From: Clostridium beijerinckii HUN142
GTDB lineage: Bacteria; Bacillota; Clostridia; Clostridiales; Clostridiaceae
Direction: 5' to 3'
Length of the DNA stretch: 64,000 bases
NCBI RefSeq assembly: GCF_000621745.1
Contig: NZ_JHXK01000008.1
Coordinates: 186,001 to 250,000, forward strand
The translations under genes and the position numbers were made by a program. Positions 56,308 through 64,000 of this stretch are shown piece after piece. A model generated the notes under the pieces. It ran no database searches and was not told the origin of the DNA. It saw nothing but the letters and a program-made list of their open reading frames with translations. How positions within the stretch are numbered: the stretch's first letter is position 1; every line of letters starts with the position of its first letter.

Positions 56308-56567
56308 CCTACTGCTTTTTTTGGCAATTATATATTATTCGACATAATAACGAGTTTTCCTTCTAAAATAATTAGAAAACTATTAATTTCTTTTAATTTA
56401 AAGTTCCACTCGTTATAAAATAATATTTATTGAATAATACTATATATTAAAGTAATTCTTTTTATTAACTTAAAATCCTCTTTTTTTATTGTAAATCTTT
56501 ATCTATTGAACATATTATTAAATACAATATAATTTTAAATTTATTAATGTATAAAGCTCTCAACTCA

Positions 56568-57593
56568 TTAATCTATTACAAACTTAGGGATAAATATTTT
56601 ATTAAACAGCGATAAGCAATAATCATCACTCATTCCGGCTACATAATCTGCAACTCCTCGTTTCAACCCCTCGTTTTTGGCTATACTTAAATAAATTTCT
56701 GGCATCTCATCAGGATTTTCCTCAAAATGTTTAATTAATTGGTTCAAAACAAATTTCGCCTTATTTCTTTCAACCTTTAATGTATCCCCTAAATATATAT
56801 TTTTAAACATAAATTGTCTAAGTTCAGTCATTGCTTCACCTATTTCCGGACTTAATCCAATTTCCTTTATTCCATTATTAAGATTATCATTTGATTTTCT
56901 TATAAAATCTTTAATTAAAACATTTAATCTCTCATTAGAAGTATCCCCCAATACTTTAACAATTTCCCTTGGAATCTCTTCTTTTCTTAGCAATCCTGCT
57001 CTTATGGAGTCATCAATATCATGATTTAAATATGCCATTTTATCACTAAATTTAACTACTACTCCCTCTAATGTAATTATGTCTTTAATGCTTCCAAGAC
57101 CACTATGATTTAATATCCCATTTATTACTTCTTCTGTTAGATTAAGTCCTAGACCGTTATTTTCAAGTTTAGTAACAACCCTAACACTTTGTTCATTATG
57201 ACGGAATCCATCTTCTAAGTATTCATTTAACACTTCTTCTCCATTGTGTGCAAAAGCAACATGCCCAAGATCGTGCCCTAACGCTATAGCTTCAATTAGA
57301 TTTTCATTCAGTCCGATTCCAGCTCCAATATTTCTTGCAACTTGAGACACTTCTAATGTGTGCGTTAATCTGGTTCTATAATGATCTCCAAATGTTTTTA
57401 TATATACTTGTGTTTTATGCTTGAGGCGTCTGAATGATTTGCTTTGAATAATTCTATCTCTATCAAGCACATAACAAGTTCTAATCTCATCATCATCTTC
57501 CTTAATTTTTCTGCCAATAGAATTTTTTGAAAAAGCAGCTTCTTTAATTAATGTCAAGCTTTCAAAATTTTGAATTTTTTCTCTTACATTCAT
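56568..57593 (-). CDS. dGTPase-like HD-domain phosphohydrolase
   Basis: A 341-residue HD-superfamily protein annotated in Firmicutes as deoxyguanosinetriphosphate triphosphohydrolase-like, hydrolysing dNTP to deoxynucleoside and triphosphate. Seen: [11 protein letters not shown], first histidine in [19 protein letters not shown] pair in [17 protein letters not shown] and aspartate in [13 protein letters not shown]. Its place directly upstream of dnaG-sigA is the normal clostridial order. AGAGGTGAT precedes the ATG. The 275-bp gap to dnaG carries a leader structure. Confidence 0.92.
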   Translation of the reverse strand: MNVREKIQNFESLTLIKEAAFSKNSIGRKIKEDDDEIRTCYVLDRDRIIQSKSFRRLKHKTQVYIKTFGDHYRTRLTHTLEVSQVARNIGAGIGLNENLIEAIALGHDLGHVAFAHNGEEVLNEYLEDGFRHNEQSVRVVTKLENNGLGLNLTEEVINGILNHSGLGSIKDIITLEGVVVKFSDKMAYLNHDIDDSIRAGLLRKEEIPREIVKVLGDTSNERLNVLIKDFIRKSNDNLNNGIKEIGLSPEIGEAMTELRQFMFKNIYLGDTLKVERNKAKFVLNQLIKHFEENPDEMPEIYLSIAKNEGLKRGVADYVAGMSDDYCLSLFNKIFIPKFVID

Positions 57594-57922
57594 ATATTAT
57601 CACCTCTTTTTATGTATTCTATCTCTATCATTATATTCCTCTATTTATTAACTATATTTATTATTTGCAAATAACTAAAAAATAATATCTCTATACGAAT
57701 TAATTTTTATTTTTTTACTATTTTTTAGTCTAATACTACAATTAAGTTAATATTATTTAATAATTAGGAATTTTCTTTAATATAGAAACTTTAATTGCAT
57801 ATATTTTAGATTTCAATTGAAGTATAAAAATATGTTAATTTGATTTAAATGTATAACTTTCAATCAAAGTTTGCCTTTATTATAAAAGTTTAATAAAAAT
57901 CACCTTATAAAGGAGCGTATTT
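57594..57922. other. Divergent promoter region
   Basis: AT-rich 330 bp between dgt and the CotS gene. It should hold both promoters; no sporulation-sigma consensus could be called with confidence. Confidence 0.4.
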
Positions 57923-58990
57923 ATGGGCACTGAAGTTTTATCTTTACAAGAATCTAATCTTTCTCCAGAAATTATAAAACAAAATGTTTTACCATACTAT
58001 AACTTGCAAAACTCTCAGATTTCAATAATCAAATTTAAGGACACTGATAAGCAAAGAGCAGTTTATAGAGTAACTCATAAAGACAAGAATTACTGCCTTA
58101 AAAAAGTTTATTATAATATAAACGATTTACTATATGTCTATTCAGCCATTGAATGGCTATATAGAAATAATATTAGAGTCTCTAAACTTTTACCTACAAC
58201 TGACAATAATAGATTTGTATCTTATCGAAATATGCTTTTTATATTAACTCCTTGGATTGAGGGTGAGAAATGTGACTTCGATAATTTAGATCATGTTCTA
58301 ATATCTGTAAGAAAGCTCTCTGACATTCATTCGGTCTCTCGCAAATTTAAACCTATTTTAGGAAGTTCAATAAAAGAAGGATTTGAGGATTATTACATAT
58401 CTACCTTAAAACATTTTGAAGATTTACTTAAAGCATCAAATGAGGCATTTAAATATAAAGACTCATTCTCAAGACAATTCATTTCAAGTTTTGATACAAA
58501 TTTACGGCTTGCTAAACTTTGTCTAGACATATCAAATAAAATTGATAACAATGAATTAAGTAGATCTTTATGCCATGGTGACTATGTAAACAAAAATTTA
58601 ATTTTCCCTCCAGATTTAGATCCTTGGATAATAGATTTTGATAAATGTAAAGTAGATTACAGCGCAAAAGATTTAGCATATTTTATGCGAAGATTACTCA
58701 AACGAGAAAACACAAAATGGAATGTTAAATTAGCTCTCTCTATATTAGATACCTATAATAAATTGTGTCCTTTAACTCACTCAGATTTACGTTACTTAAT
58801 TTCATATATTTGTTTTCCTCAGAAATATTGGAGAATATCAAGAGACTACTATAGGAATATCCATAAGTGTAATAAATCTGCTTTCTTAACTTTAATATTA
58901 AACTCGACATCAAAAACAGATCTTCAATATGATTTCGCGCTAAATATAGTGAGTCAAGTGCAGGAAAAATTCAATATGACTTTACTTTGA
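57923..58990 (+). CDS. CotS-family spore coat protein
   Basis: A 355-residue protein with the kinase-like fold of the CotS/YutH/aminoglycoside-phosphotransferase family. It has an N-lobe with YRVTHKDKNYCLKKV, catalytic-loop-like LCHGDYVNKNLIF (about 218-230), metal-site-like WIIDFDKCKVDYSAKDLAYF, and a helical C-terminus with ICFPQKYWRISRDYY. CotS proteins are assembled into the spore coat. The kinase residues are largely kept, but activity is unproven for the family. TAAAGGAG precedes the ATG. Monocistronic. Confidence 0.88.
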   Translation: MGTEVLSLQESNLSPEIIKQNVLPYYNLQNSQISIIKFKDTDKQRAVYRVTHKDKNYCLKKVYYNINDLLYVYSAIEWLYRNNIRVSKLLPTTDNNRFVSYRNMLFILTPWIEGEKCDFDNLDHVLISVRKLSDIHSVSRKFKPILGSSIKEGFEDYYISTLKHFEDLLKASNEAFKYKDSFSRQFISSFDTNLRLAKLCLDISNKIDNNELSRSLCHGDYVNKNLIFPPDLDPWIIDFDKCKVDYSAKDLAYFMRRLLKRENTKWNVKLALSILDTYNKLCPLTHSDLRYLISYICFPQKYWRISRDYYRNIHKCNKSAFLTLILNSTSKTDLQYDFALNIVSQVQEKFNMTLL

Positions 58991-59019
58991 AATTGTTTCT
59001 GTAAACATACATGCAAAAG

Positions 59020-59046
59020 GCCCCTTAACGTTTAAACTTAAGGGGC
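59020..59046. terminator. CotS gene terminator
   Basis: GCCCCTTAA and TTAAGGGGC are perfect arms around a 9-base loop; T content downstream is low but the stem is strong. Confidence 0.7.
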
Positions 59047-59090
59047 TAATCTATACTCTTTTAATATTAAAGTGATCATATAATAAGAAC

Positions 59091-59530
59091 TTAATTATCA
59101 GAAATTGAAAAATAGCATGGAATCTCTAAAAAGTTTTGTCCATTTGAACCAGGTAAATGAATAAAATGACTTTCTGGATCTACATTAGTCCAATTCTGCA
59201 GTTCAATAGATTCTTGTGATGCATTTCGTTTTACACTAGTTATATATCTGTCACGTGGTGTTTCGAAATATGAAAAAGCAATATTTTCATGTATAGCAAT
59301 CGACTGATATTTATCACCTTTAAAATATCCTTCTTTTACAATAGCATAATGATGATAAATATATGAATATAGTTTATCAGGATATAATATAGCAATTCTG
59401 CCGCATCTTTCATGTGGAGCAACTGATCTTCTCCATTCTTCTAAACTTTCAGGATAAGCAAAACAATAAATATGGAACATTGGTACCCAAATACGATTAT
59501 AATCTATACCTGGCCAAACTTTTAAAAATG
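59091..59530 (-). pseudogene. C-terminal fragment of an unrecognised gene
   Basis: A minus-strand frame ends at 59091. Its first usable ATG (59480) has no Shine-Dalgarno. The frame continues upstream with protein-like sequence (APLETFLKVWPGIDYNRIWV) until it meets the AraC fragment on the other strand. The visible part (FAYPESLEEWRRSVAPHERC, YHHYAIVKEGYFKGDKY) is not a family I recognise. It looks like the tail of a gene whose front was lost in the rearrangement that also left the AraC fragment. It could still be a short intact gene. Confidence 0.4.
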
Positions 59531-59553
59531 TCTCAAGAGGCGCAAATATGTTT

Positions 59554-59710
59554 TCTGTTATCTTATGATAGAACTTTTTCTTATATAAGCAATCATTATG
59601 GTTTTGGAAACTACTCTTCTTTTCTTAGAAACTTTATAAAAGTTAACGGGATTGGACCTGCTCAATATCGTAAAATGTCGGCTAACTTGTACCCTAAAAT
59701 AAGTTTATAA
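59554..59710 (+). pseudogene. AraC-family regulator fragment
   Basis: About 50 residues matching the second helix-turn-helix of AraC/XylS regulators (YISNHYGFGNYSSFLRNF, then GIGPAQYRKM). The first helix-turn-helix and the sensor domain are missing, and no start signal is present. Confidence 0.7.
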
Positions 59711-59732
59711 TAAGAATTTCAATAGTATAAAT

Positions 59733-59796
59733 ATAAAAGGCATTATAACTTAAAACCAGAAATTATTTTAAATTACAATGCCTTATATTTTTATAG
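59733..59796. terminator. ppdK terminator
   Basis: AAGGCATT pairs with AATGCCTT, with further AT-rich pairing inside and T-rich tails on both strands. Confidence 0.7.
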
Positions 59797-59866
59797 TATT
59801 ATTAGCTATAAATCTTCTTTTACTAAGATTTATATTCTACTTTATTATATTCTTTAATTTCCAGAC

Positions 59867-62494
59867 TTATCTTGGATTTTTCACTTGTGCTTGTGCAGCT
59901 GCAAGCCTTGCAAGTGGTACTCTAAATGGTGAGCATGATACATAGTTAAGTCCTATATTATGGCAGAATTCAATTGATGAAGGATCTCCACCATGTTCTC
60001 CACATATTCCCAAATGGATATCTGAACGTGTAGATTTTCCTTTTTCTACTGCTATTTTTATTAGAGAACCAACTCCTGTTTGATCTAATTTACCAAATGG
60101 ATCTTGTTCATAAATCTTCTTTTCATAGTAAGCAGATAAGAACTTAGCTGCATCATCTCTTGAGAATCCAAATGTCATTTGAGTTAAGTCATTTGTACCA
60201 AATGAGAAGAATTCTGCTTCTTTTGCTATTTCATCAGCTGTTAATGCTGCTCTTGGAATCTCAATCATAGTTCCAACTTTATAATCTAAAGTTACTCCTT
60301 TTTCTTCCATAACTGCTTTAACTGTTGATACAATTACATCCTTAACATATTTTAATTCTTTAATTTCTCCAACTAATGGAATCATTATCTCAGGTACAAT
60401 ATCATATCCTTTAGTTGTTTTAACTTCTATTGCAGCTTCTATAATAGCTCTTGCCTGCATTTCAGCAATTTCAGGGTAAGAGACTGCAAGACGGCATCCT
60501 CTATGCCCCATCATAGGATTAAACTCATGTAATTCTGATACAGTAGATTTTAATTCTTCATAAGTTATTCCCATTTCTCTTGCTAATTCTTTTATATCTG
60601 CATCCACAGTTGGTAGGAATTCATGTAGAGGTGGATCTAATAATCTTATTGTAACTGCTTTTCCTTCTAATGCTTCGTAAATTCCTATAAAATCTGATTT
60701 TTGCATTGGCAAAATCTTATCTAAAGCTACTTTTCTTTGTTCTAAATCTTTAGATGTAATCATTTGTCTTACAGCCATAATTCTATCTTCTGCAAAGAAC
60801 ATATGCTCTGTTCTACAAAGACCTATACCTTCTGCACCAAACTCAACAGCTTGTTTTGCATCTCTTGGACTATCTGCATTAGCTCTAACTTTCAATTTTC
60901 TTATTTCATCAGCCCATCCCATAAATGTTGCAAAATGTCCTGATATTTCAGGTGTAACTGTTTTTATTTTTTCTCCATATACATTACCTGAAGTACCATC
61001 AATTGAAATGTAATCTTCAGATGTATAAACTTTTCCGTTAACTTCTACTGTTCTCTTTTCTTCATTAACCTTAATAGTTCCACATCCAGCTACACAGCAA
61101 GTTCCCATTCCTCTTGCAACAACTGCAGCATGAGAAGTCATACCTCCTCTTACTGTTAAGATTCCTTCAGCAGCTATCATACCTTCTATATCTTCTGGTG
61201 AAGTTTCAAGTCTTACAAGTACAACATCTTCGCCAAGTGCAGCTCTATCTTTAGCTTCATTAGCAGTGAATGCAATTTTACCACATGCAGCTCCAGGAGA
61301 TGCAGGTAATCCTTTTGCAATTGGTGTAGCTTTCTTTAAATCTTCAGTATAAAAAGCAGGATGTAATAATGTATCTAATTGTTTTGGTTCAACCTTTAAT
61401 ATCGCTTGTTCTTTACTTAGCATTCCTTCTTCAACTAAATCAACAGCAATCTTTAAAGCAGCTTGAGCTGTTCTCTTACCATTTCTAGTTTGTAAGAAAT
61501 ATAATTTACCTTCCTCTATAGTAAATTCCATATCTTGCATATCTTTATAGTGATTTTCGAGTGTATTAACAATTCCTTCAAATTCAGCATATATTTCTGG
61601 ATTTTGTTCTTTTAATTTTACAATTTCAAGTGGTGTTCTAATACCAGCAACAACGTCTTCACCTTGTGCATTCATTAAATATTCACCATATATAGCATTG
61701 TCACCATTTGCAGGGTTTCTTGAAAATGCAACTCCTGTTCCTGATGTTTCTCCCTTATTACCAAATACCATTTGTTGTACATTTACCGCTGTACCCCATT
61801 CCCCTGGAATATCATTTAACCTTCTATAAACTATAGCTCTTGGATTATCCCATGATCTAAATACTGCTGTAATTGCTTCAATTAATTGAGTTTTAGGATC
61901 GCTTGGGAAATCTTCCCCCTTTTCCTTTTTATAGATTTCTTTGAATTCGCTGACTAATTCCTTTAAATCATCCGCTGTTAAATCTGTATCAAATTCAACA
62001 CCTTTCTTTTCTTTAAGTTCATCAATTTTATTTTCAAATAATCTTTTTTCTATTCCCATAACAACGTCTGAGAACATTTGAATAAATCTTCTATAAGAGT
62101 CATATGCAAATCTTGGATTATTAGTTAATCCTGCCATAGCTTCTACAGCTATATCATTTAATCCTAAATTTAAAATAGTATCCATCATACCCGGCATTGA
62201 AACTCTTGCACCAGATCTTACTGATACTAATAAAGGATTTGAATTATCTCCAAATTTTTTACCTGTTATTTCTTCAAGTTTTGCTAAGTTATCATAAATT
62301 TGGCTTATAACTTCATCAGAAATCTTTCTACCATCTTCGTAATATTTATTACAAGTTTCTGTTGTAACAATAAATCCTTGTGGTACTGGAATTCCTAAAC
62401 TAGTCATTTCTGCCAAGTTAGCACCCTTTCCTCCAAGTAGATTCTTCATTGAAGCATTTCCTTCACTAAAAAGATATACATACTTATTTGACAT
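59867..62494 (-). CDS. ppdK: Pyruvate, phosphate dikinase
   Basis: An 875-residue enzyme interconverting pyruvate, ATP and phosphate with phosphoenolpyruvate, AMP and pyrophosphate. Seen: the N-terminal nucleotide-binding domain (LLGGKGANLAEMTSLGIPVP, SVRSGARVSMPGMMDTILNL), the phosphohistidine in GGMTSHAAVVARGMG (about 455), the PEP-binding barrel with GLCRTEHMFF, and the active-site cysteine region GICGEHGGDPSSI. The ATG at 62494 follows GAGGGAG; the frame from 62527 has no signal. A CcpN-like regulator lies 82 bases upstream on the same strand. Confidence 0.97.
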   Translation of the reverse strand: MSNKYVYLFSEGNASMKNLLGGKGANLAEMTSLGIPVPQGFIVTTETCNKYYEDGRKISDEVISQIYDNLAKLEEITGKKFGDNSNPLLVSVRSGARVSMPGMMDTILNLGLNDIAVEAMAGLTNNPRFAYDSYRRFIQMFSDVVMGIEKRLFENKIDELKEKKGVEFDTDLTADDLKELVSEFKEIYKKEKGEDFPSDPKTQLIEAITAVFRSWDNPRAIVYRRLNDIPGEWGTAVNVQQMVFGNKGETSGTGVAFSRNPANGDNAIYGEYLMNAQGEDVVAGIRTPLEIVKLKEQNPEIYAEFEGIVNTLENHYKDMQDMEFTIEEGKLYFLQTRNGKRTAQAALKIAVDLVEEGMLSKEQAILKVEPKQLDTLLHPAFYTEDLKKATPIAKGLPASPGAACGKIAFTANEAKDRAALGEDVVLVRLETSPEDIEGMIAAEGILTVRGGMTSHAAVVARGMGTCCVAGCGTIKVNEEKRTVEVNGKVYTSEDYISIDGTSGNVYGEKIKTVTPEISGHFATFMGWADEIRKLKVRANADSPRDAKQAVEFGAEGIGLCRTEHMFFAEDRIMAVRQMITSKDLEQRKVALDKILPMQKSDFIGIYEALEGKAVTIRLLDPPLHEFLPTVDADIKELAREMGITYEELKSTVSELHEFNPMMGHRGCRLAVSYPEIAEMQARAIIEAAIEVKTTKGYDIVPEIMIPLVGEIKELKYVKDVIVSTVKAVMEEKGVTLDYKVGTMIEIPRAALTADEIAKEAEFFSFGTNDLTQMTFGFSRDDAAKFLSAYYEKKIYEQDPFGKLDQTGVGSLIKIAVEKGKSTRSDIHLGICGEHGGDPSSIEFCHNIGLNYVSCSPFRVPLARLAAAQAQVKNPR

Positions 62495-62576
62495 CTCAAT
62501 ACTCCCTCTTTTCTTATTATTTCTCACTATATTTACTATCGATGCCTATCTAAAGACTTCGTAGCTACCCTGTTAA

Positions 62577-63215
62577 TTAATTCTCATTTTCTCCAATTTT
62601 AACAAATAACTTTGTTATGTTAGTCTTAGAAACCTTTCCGATTATCTTCATCTGATCTTTTCCATCAGACTTTTCTATTATTTCAACAACCGGAATACTA
62701 TCAATCTCATGTTCAATAATTTTCTTAGCTAAATCGTATGCGTTGTCATTCTTGCTTGCACAAATTATATTCGGCATTCTTGTCATAATTACGCCAACAG
62801 GAACCCTGTGTATATCAGTTCCCCCTATTGAAATTTTGAGAAAGTCTTTTCTAGAGACTGCACCTGTAAGCACCCCATTGTTCTCTATAAATAATGTCCC
62901 TACATCATTGAGAAATAGGTATACGATTGCATCATATACCATCATATCTTCGCTAACTGTAACAGGTTTTGACATTATTTCGGATACTTTAATTTTGTTA
63001 ATATTTGAATGAATTAGTCCATTAGAAGTCTTTCCTATATATACATATCCTACCTTCGGTCTAGCATCCAAAGTTCCTATCATAGTCAGAACTGCCAAAT
63101 CAGCCCTGAGCGCAGCTCTAGTAACTCCAATCTTTTCTGCAAGAGCTTCACTAGTTATAGGTGCATTTTCCTTTACTAAGCATACTATTTCTTCTTGCCT
63201 AGGTGATAATTTCAA
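62577..63215 (-). CDS. CcpN-like repressor with CBS domains
   Basis: A 212-residue regulator: N-terminal winged helix (SPRQEEIVCLVKENAPITSE ... LAEKIGVTRAALRADLAVLT) and two CBS domains (about 75-200; VSEIMSKPVTVSEDMMVYDA, DSIPVVEI). This is the architecture of Bacillus CcpN/YqzB, which represses gluconeogenic genes on glycolytic substrate. It sits directly upstream of ppdK. In B. subtilis ccpN is paired with yqfL, which encodes a PPDK-regulatory-type protein; no yqfL is seen here. Starts with TTG (63215) after AGAGGGA. Confidence 0.88.
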   Translation of the reverse strand: MKLSPRQEEIVCLVKENAPITSEALAEKIGVTRAALRADLAVLTMIGTLDARPKVGYVYIGKTSNGLIHSNINKIKVSEIMSKPVTVSEDMMVYDAIVYLFLNDVGTLFIENNGVLTGAVSRKDFLKISIGGTDIHRVPVGVIMTRMPNIICASKNDNAYDLAKKIIEHEIDSIPVVEIIEKSDGKDQMKIIGKVSKTNITKLFVKIGENEN

Positions 63216-63414
63216 TCTTATCCCTCTTTCTGTAAATATAAGAAATATCTAGTTCAAATTCATTAATTTTTACTACTCTCTAATTATATCATGTAATTAT
63301 TGTTTGACTAGACTTAATTTTCAGAAAAATCAAATAAATTCACCAAATATTTCTTATATATTAATTTTATATCACTTATATATCTATTTTTCTTTATATT
63401 ACTCCCAATATCAT

Positions 63415-64000
63415 TTAATTTTCCGAATCTTCTTTCTCTTCTTCAAAATTGACTGTATAAGTATATACAGTATCTGAACCAGTATATACTTTTTGTTTTG
63501 AATCATCATTATGTTTGCTTATATCATTCTTCATTTCATTAACCTTAGTCTTAATTTTATCAGCAAAATCAGTTGCCTTAATTTTAACATTGCTTGCTAT
63601 TTCCGAAACATATTTGTTTACAACTTCTACTGATCCATCTTCCATTGTTACCTCTATTGTAATTTGAGTTGCTATAGCTGCAATAACTCCTGCTGCAAGT
63701 ATTGGTGGAATTATAATTGCTACGACTCCTGCTGCAATTCCTGCATTAACTGGAATATCTACAAGTTCCTTATCATCTTTCTTAACCTTTATTCTAGTCA
63801 CATTACCCTTTTCTATTACCTGTTTAAGCCAAGCCCTCAATTCTTCTATAGAGATAGGAGTCCTATTTGCTTCCTCGTCAACAAACTCACCATTAATCTC
63901 TAATAATTTTTGAGACTTTTCAATGTATATTAAAGCCTCTAGTACATCGCCTTCACATACTTCTAAAGCTTCCTTTGCCTTTTCGTAGCTTACTCCTGTT
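63415..64000 (-). CDS. DUF4342 protein, 5' end outside the window
   Basis: The frame is open from the right edge to a stop at 63415 (about 195 residues visible). The N-terminal part (TGVSYEKAKEALEVCEGDVL) is a UBA/EF-Ts-like helical motif. It is followed by a DUF4342-like region (AWLKQVIEKGNVTRIKVKKD, then a glycine/alanine/isoleucine-rich hydrophobic stretch GIAAGVVAIIIPPILAAGV). A charged C-terminal tail ends in acidic residues. Function unknown. An internal start at 63840 is not supported because the upstream frame is clearly protein-like. Confidence 0.7.
   Translation of the reverse strand, partial: TGVSYEKAKEALEVCEGDVLEALIYIEKSQKLLEINGEFVDEEANRTPISIEELRAWLKQVIEKGNVTRIKVKKDDKELVDIPVNAGIAAGVVAIIIPPILAAGVIAAIATQITIEVTMEDGSVEVVNKYVSEIASNVKIKATDFADKIKTKVNEMKNDISKHNDDSKQKVYTGSDTVYTYTVNFEEEKEDSEN

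Noticed and set aside
59091..59480. The 129-codon frame as a complete gene.
   Set aside because: There is no ribosome site at the ATG and protein-like sequence continues upstream of it, so it is treated as a fragment.
1..64000. tRNA, tmRNA and 5S/16S/23S genes.
   Set aside because: No T-loop plus acceptor-stem pattern or rRNA core sequence was noticed on reading; a dedicated scan was not possible, so a missed tRNA cannot be excluded.

Overview
The window is AT-rich, densely coded and mostly minus-strand. It fits a spore-forming Clostridium of the sensu stricto group. Evidence: two Csp-type germination subtilases, a CotS-family spore coat protein, pyruvate phosphate dikinase beside a CcpN-like repressor, a dgt-dnaG-sigA-trmK-nif3 housekeeping block, a c-di-GMP-I riboswitch and a type A RNase P RNA. 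Species was not determined; a C. beijerinckii/C. butyricum-like organism is a guess from style only.

Layout. 1-3.4 kb is the right end of an integrated mobile element: a membrane protein running off the left edge, a decayed OLD/RecF-like ATPase, an ImmA/IrrE-type protein and a large serine recombinase. The recombinase ends exactly where a host gene for an ABC-transporter substrate-binding lipoprotein is cut, so only the first 60% or so of that gene is present. 4.3-10.1 kb holds two closely related hexapeptide acyltransferases flanking putP and a chemotaxis receptor. The second acyltransferase and the receptor form an operon behind a c-di-GMP-I riboswitch with its own terminator. 10.8-18.1 kb carries a metallophosphoesterase, a second receptor, amtB with a possible leader attenuator, a DUF4261 protein and a short-chain dehydrogenase. 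A 255-bp palindromic, multi-hairpin element follows.

18.4-31.0 kb is one long minus-strand operon: membrane protein, ABC ATPase, ABC permease, coiled-coil membrane protein, MoxR ATPase, DUF58 protein and two VWA proteins. It has a clear promoter with a 10-bp-arm palindromic operator immediately downstream. 31.2-35.6 kb has topB, a ribulose-phosphate-epimerase-like protein and a D-2-hydroxyacid dehydrogenase. 36.0-43.4 kb is carbohydrate metabolism: a LacI regulator, malQ and glgP in one unit with a palindromic operator, then an MsmX/UgpC-type ABC ATPase and a PucR-type regulator.

43.7-50.2 kb has a transglutaminase-like protein, a class I glutamine amidotransferase hydrolase, the tandem Csp proteases and a broken sugar:cation symporter. 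50.9-57.6 kb is rnpB, then nif3, trmK, sigA, dnaG and dgt. 57.9-64 kb has the CotS protein, a scar with two gene fragments, ppdK with its CcpN-like regulator, and a DUF4342 protein cut by the right edge.

The most unusual signals are non-coding. They are: the riboswitch-acyltransferase-receptor link; Shine-Dalgarno/hairpin/start-codon leaders conserved with a compensatory change between the two acyltransferases; several families of palindromic intergenic repeats, some inside the MoxR operon; and a hairpin that pairs the dnaG Shine-Dalgarno.
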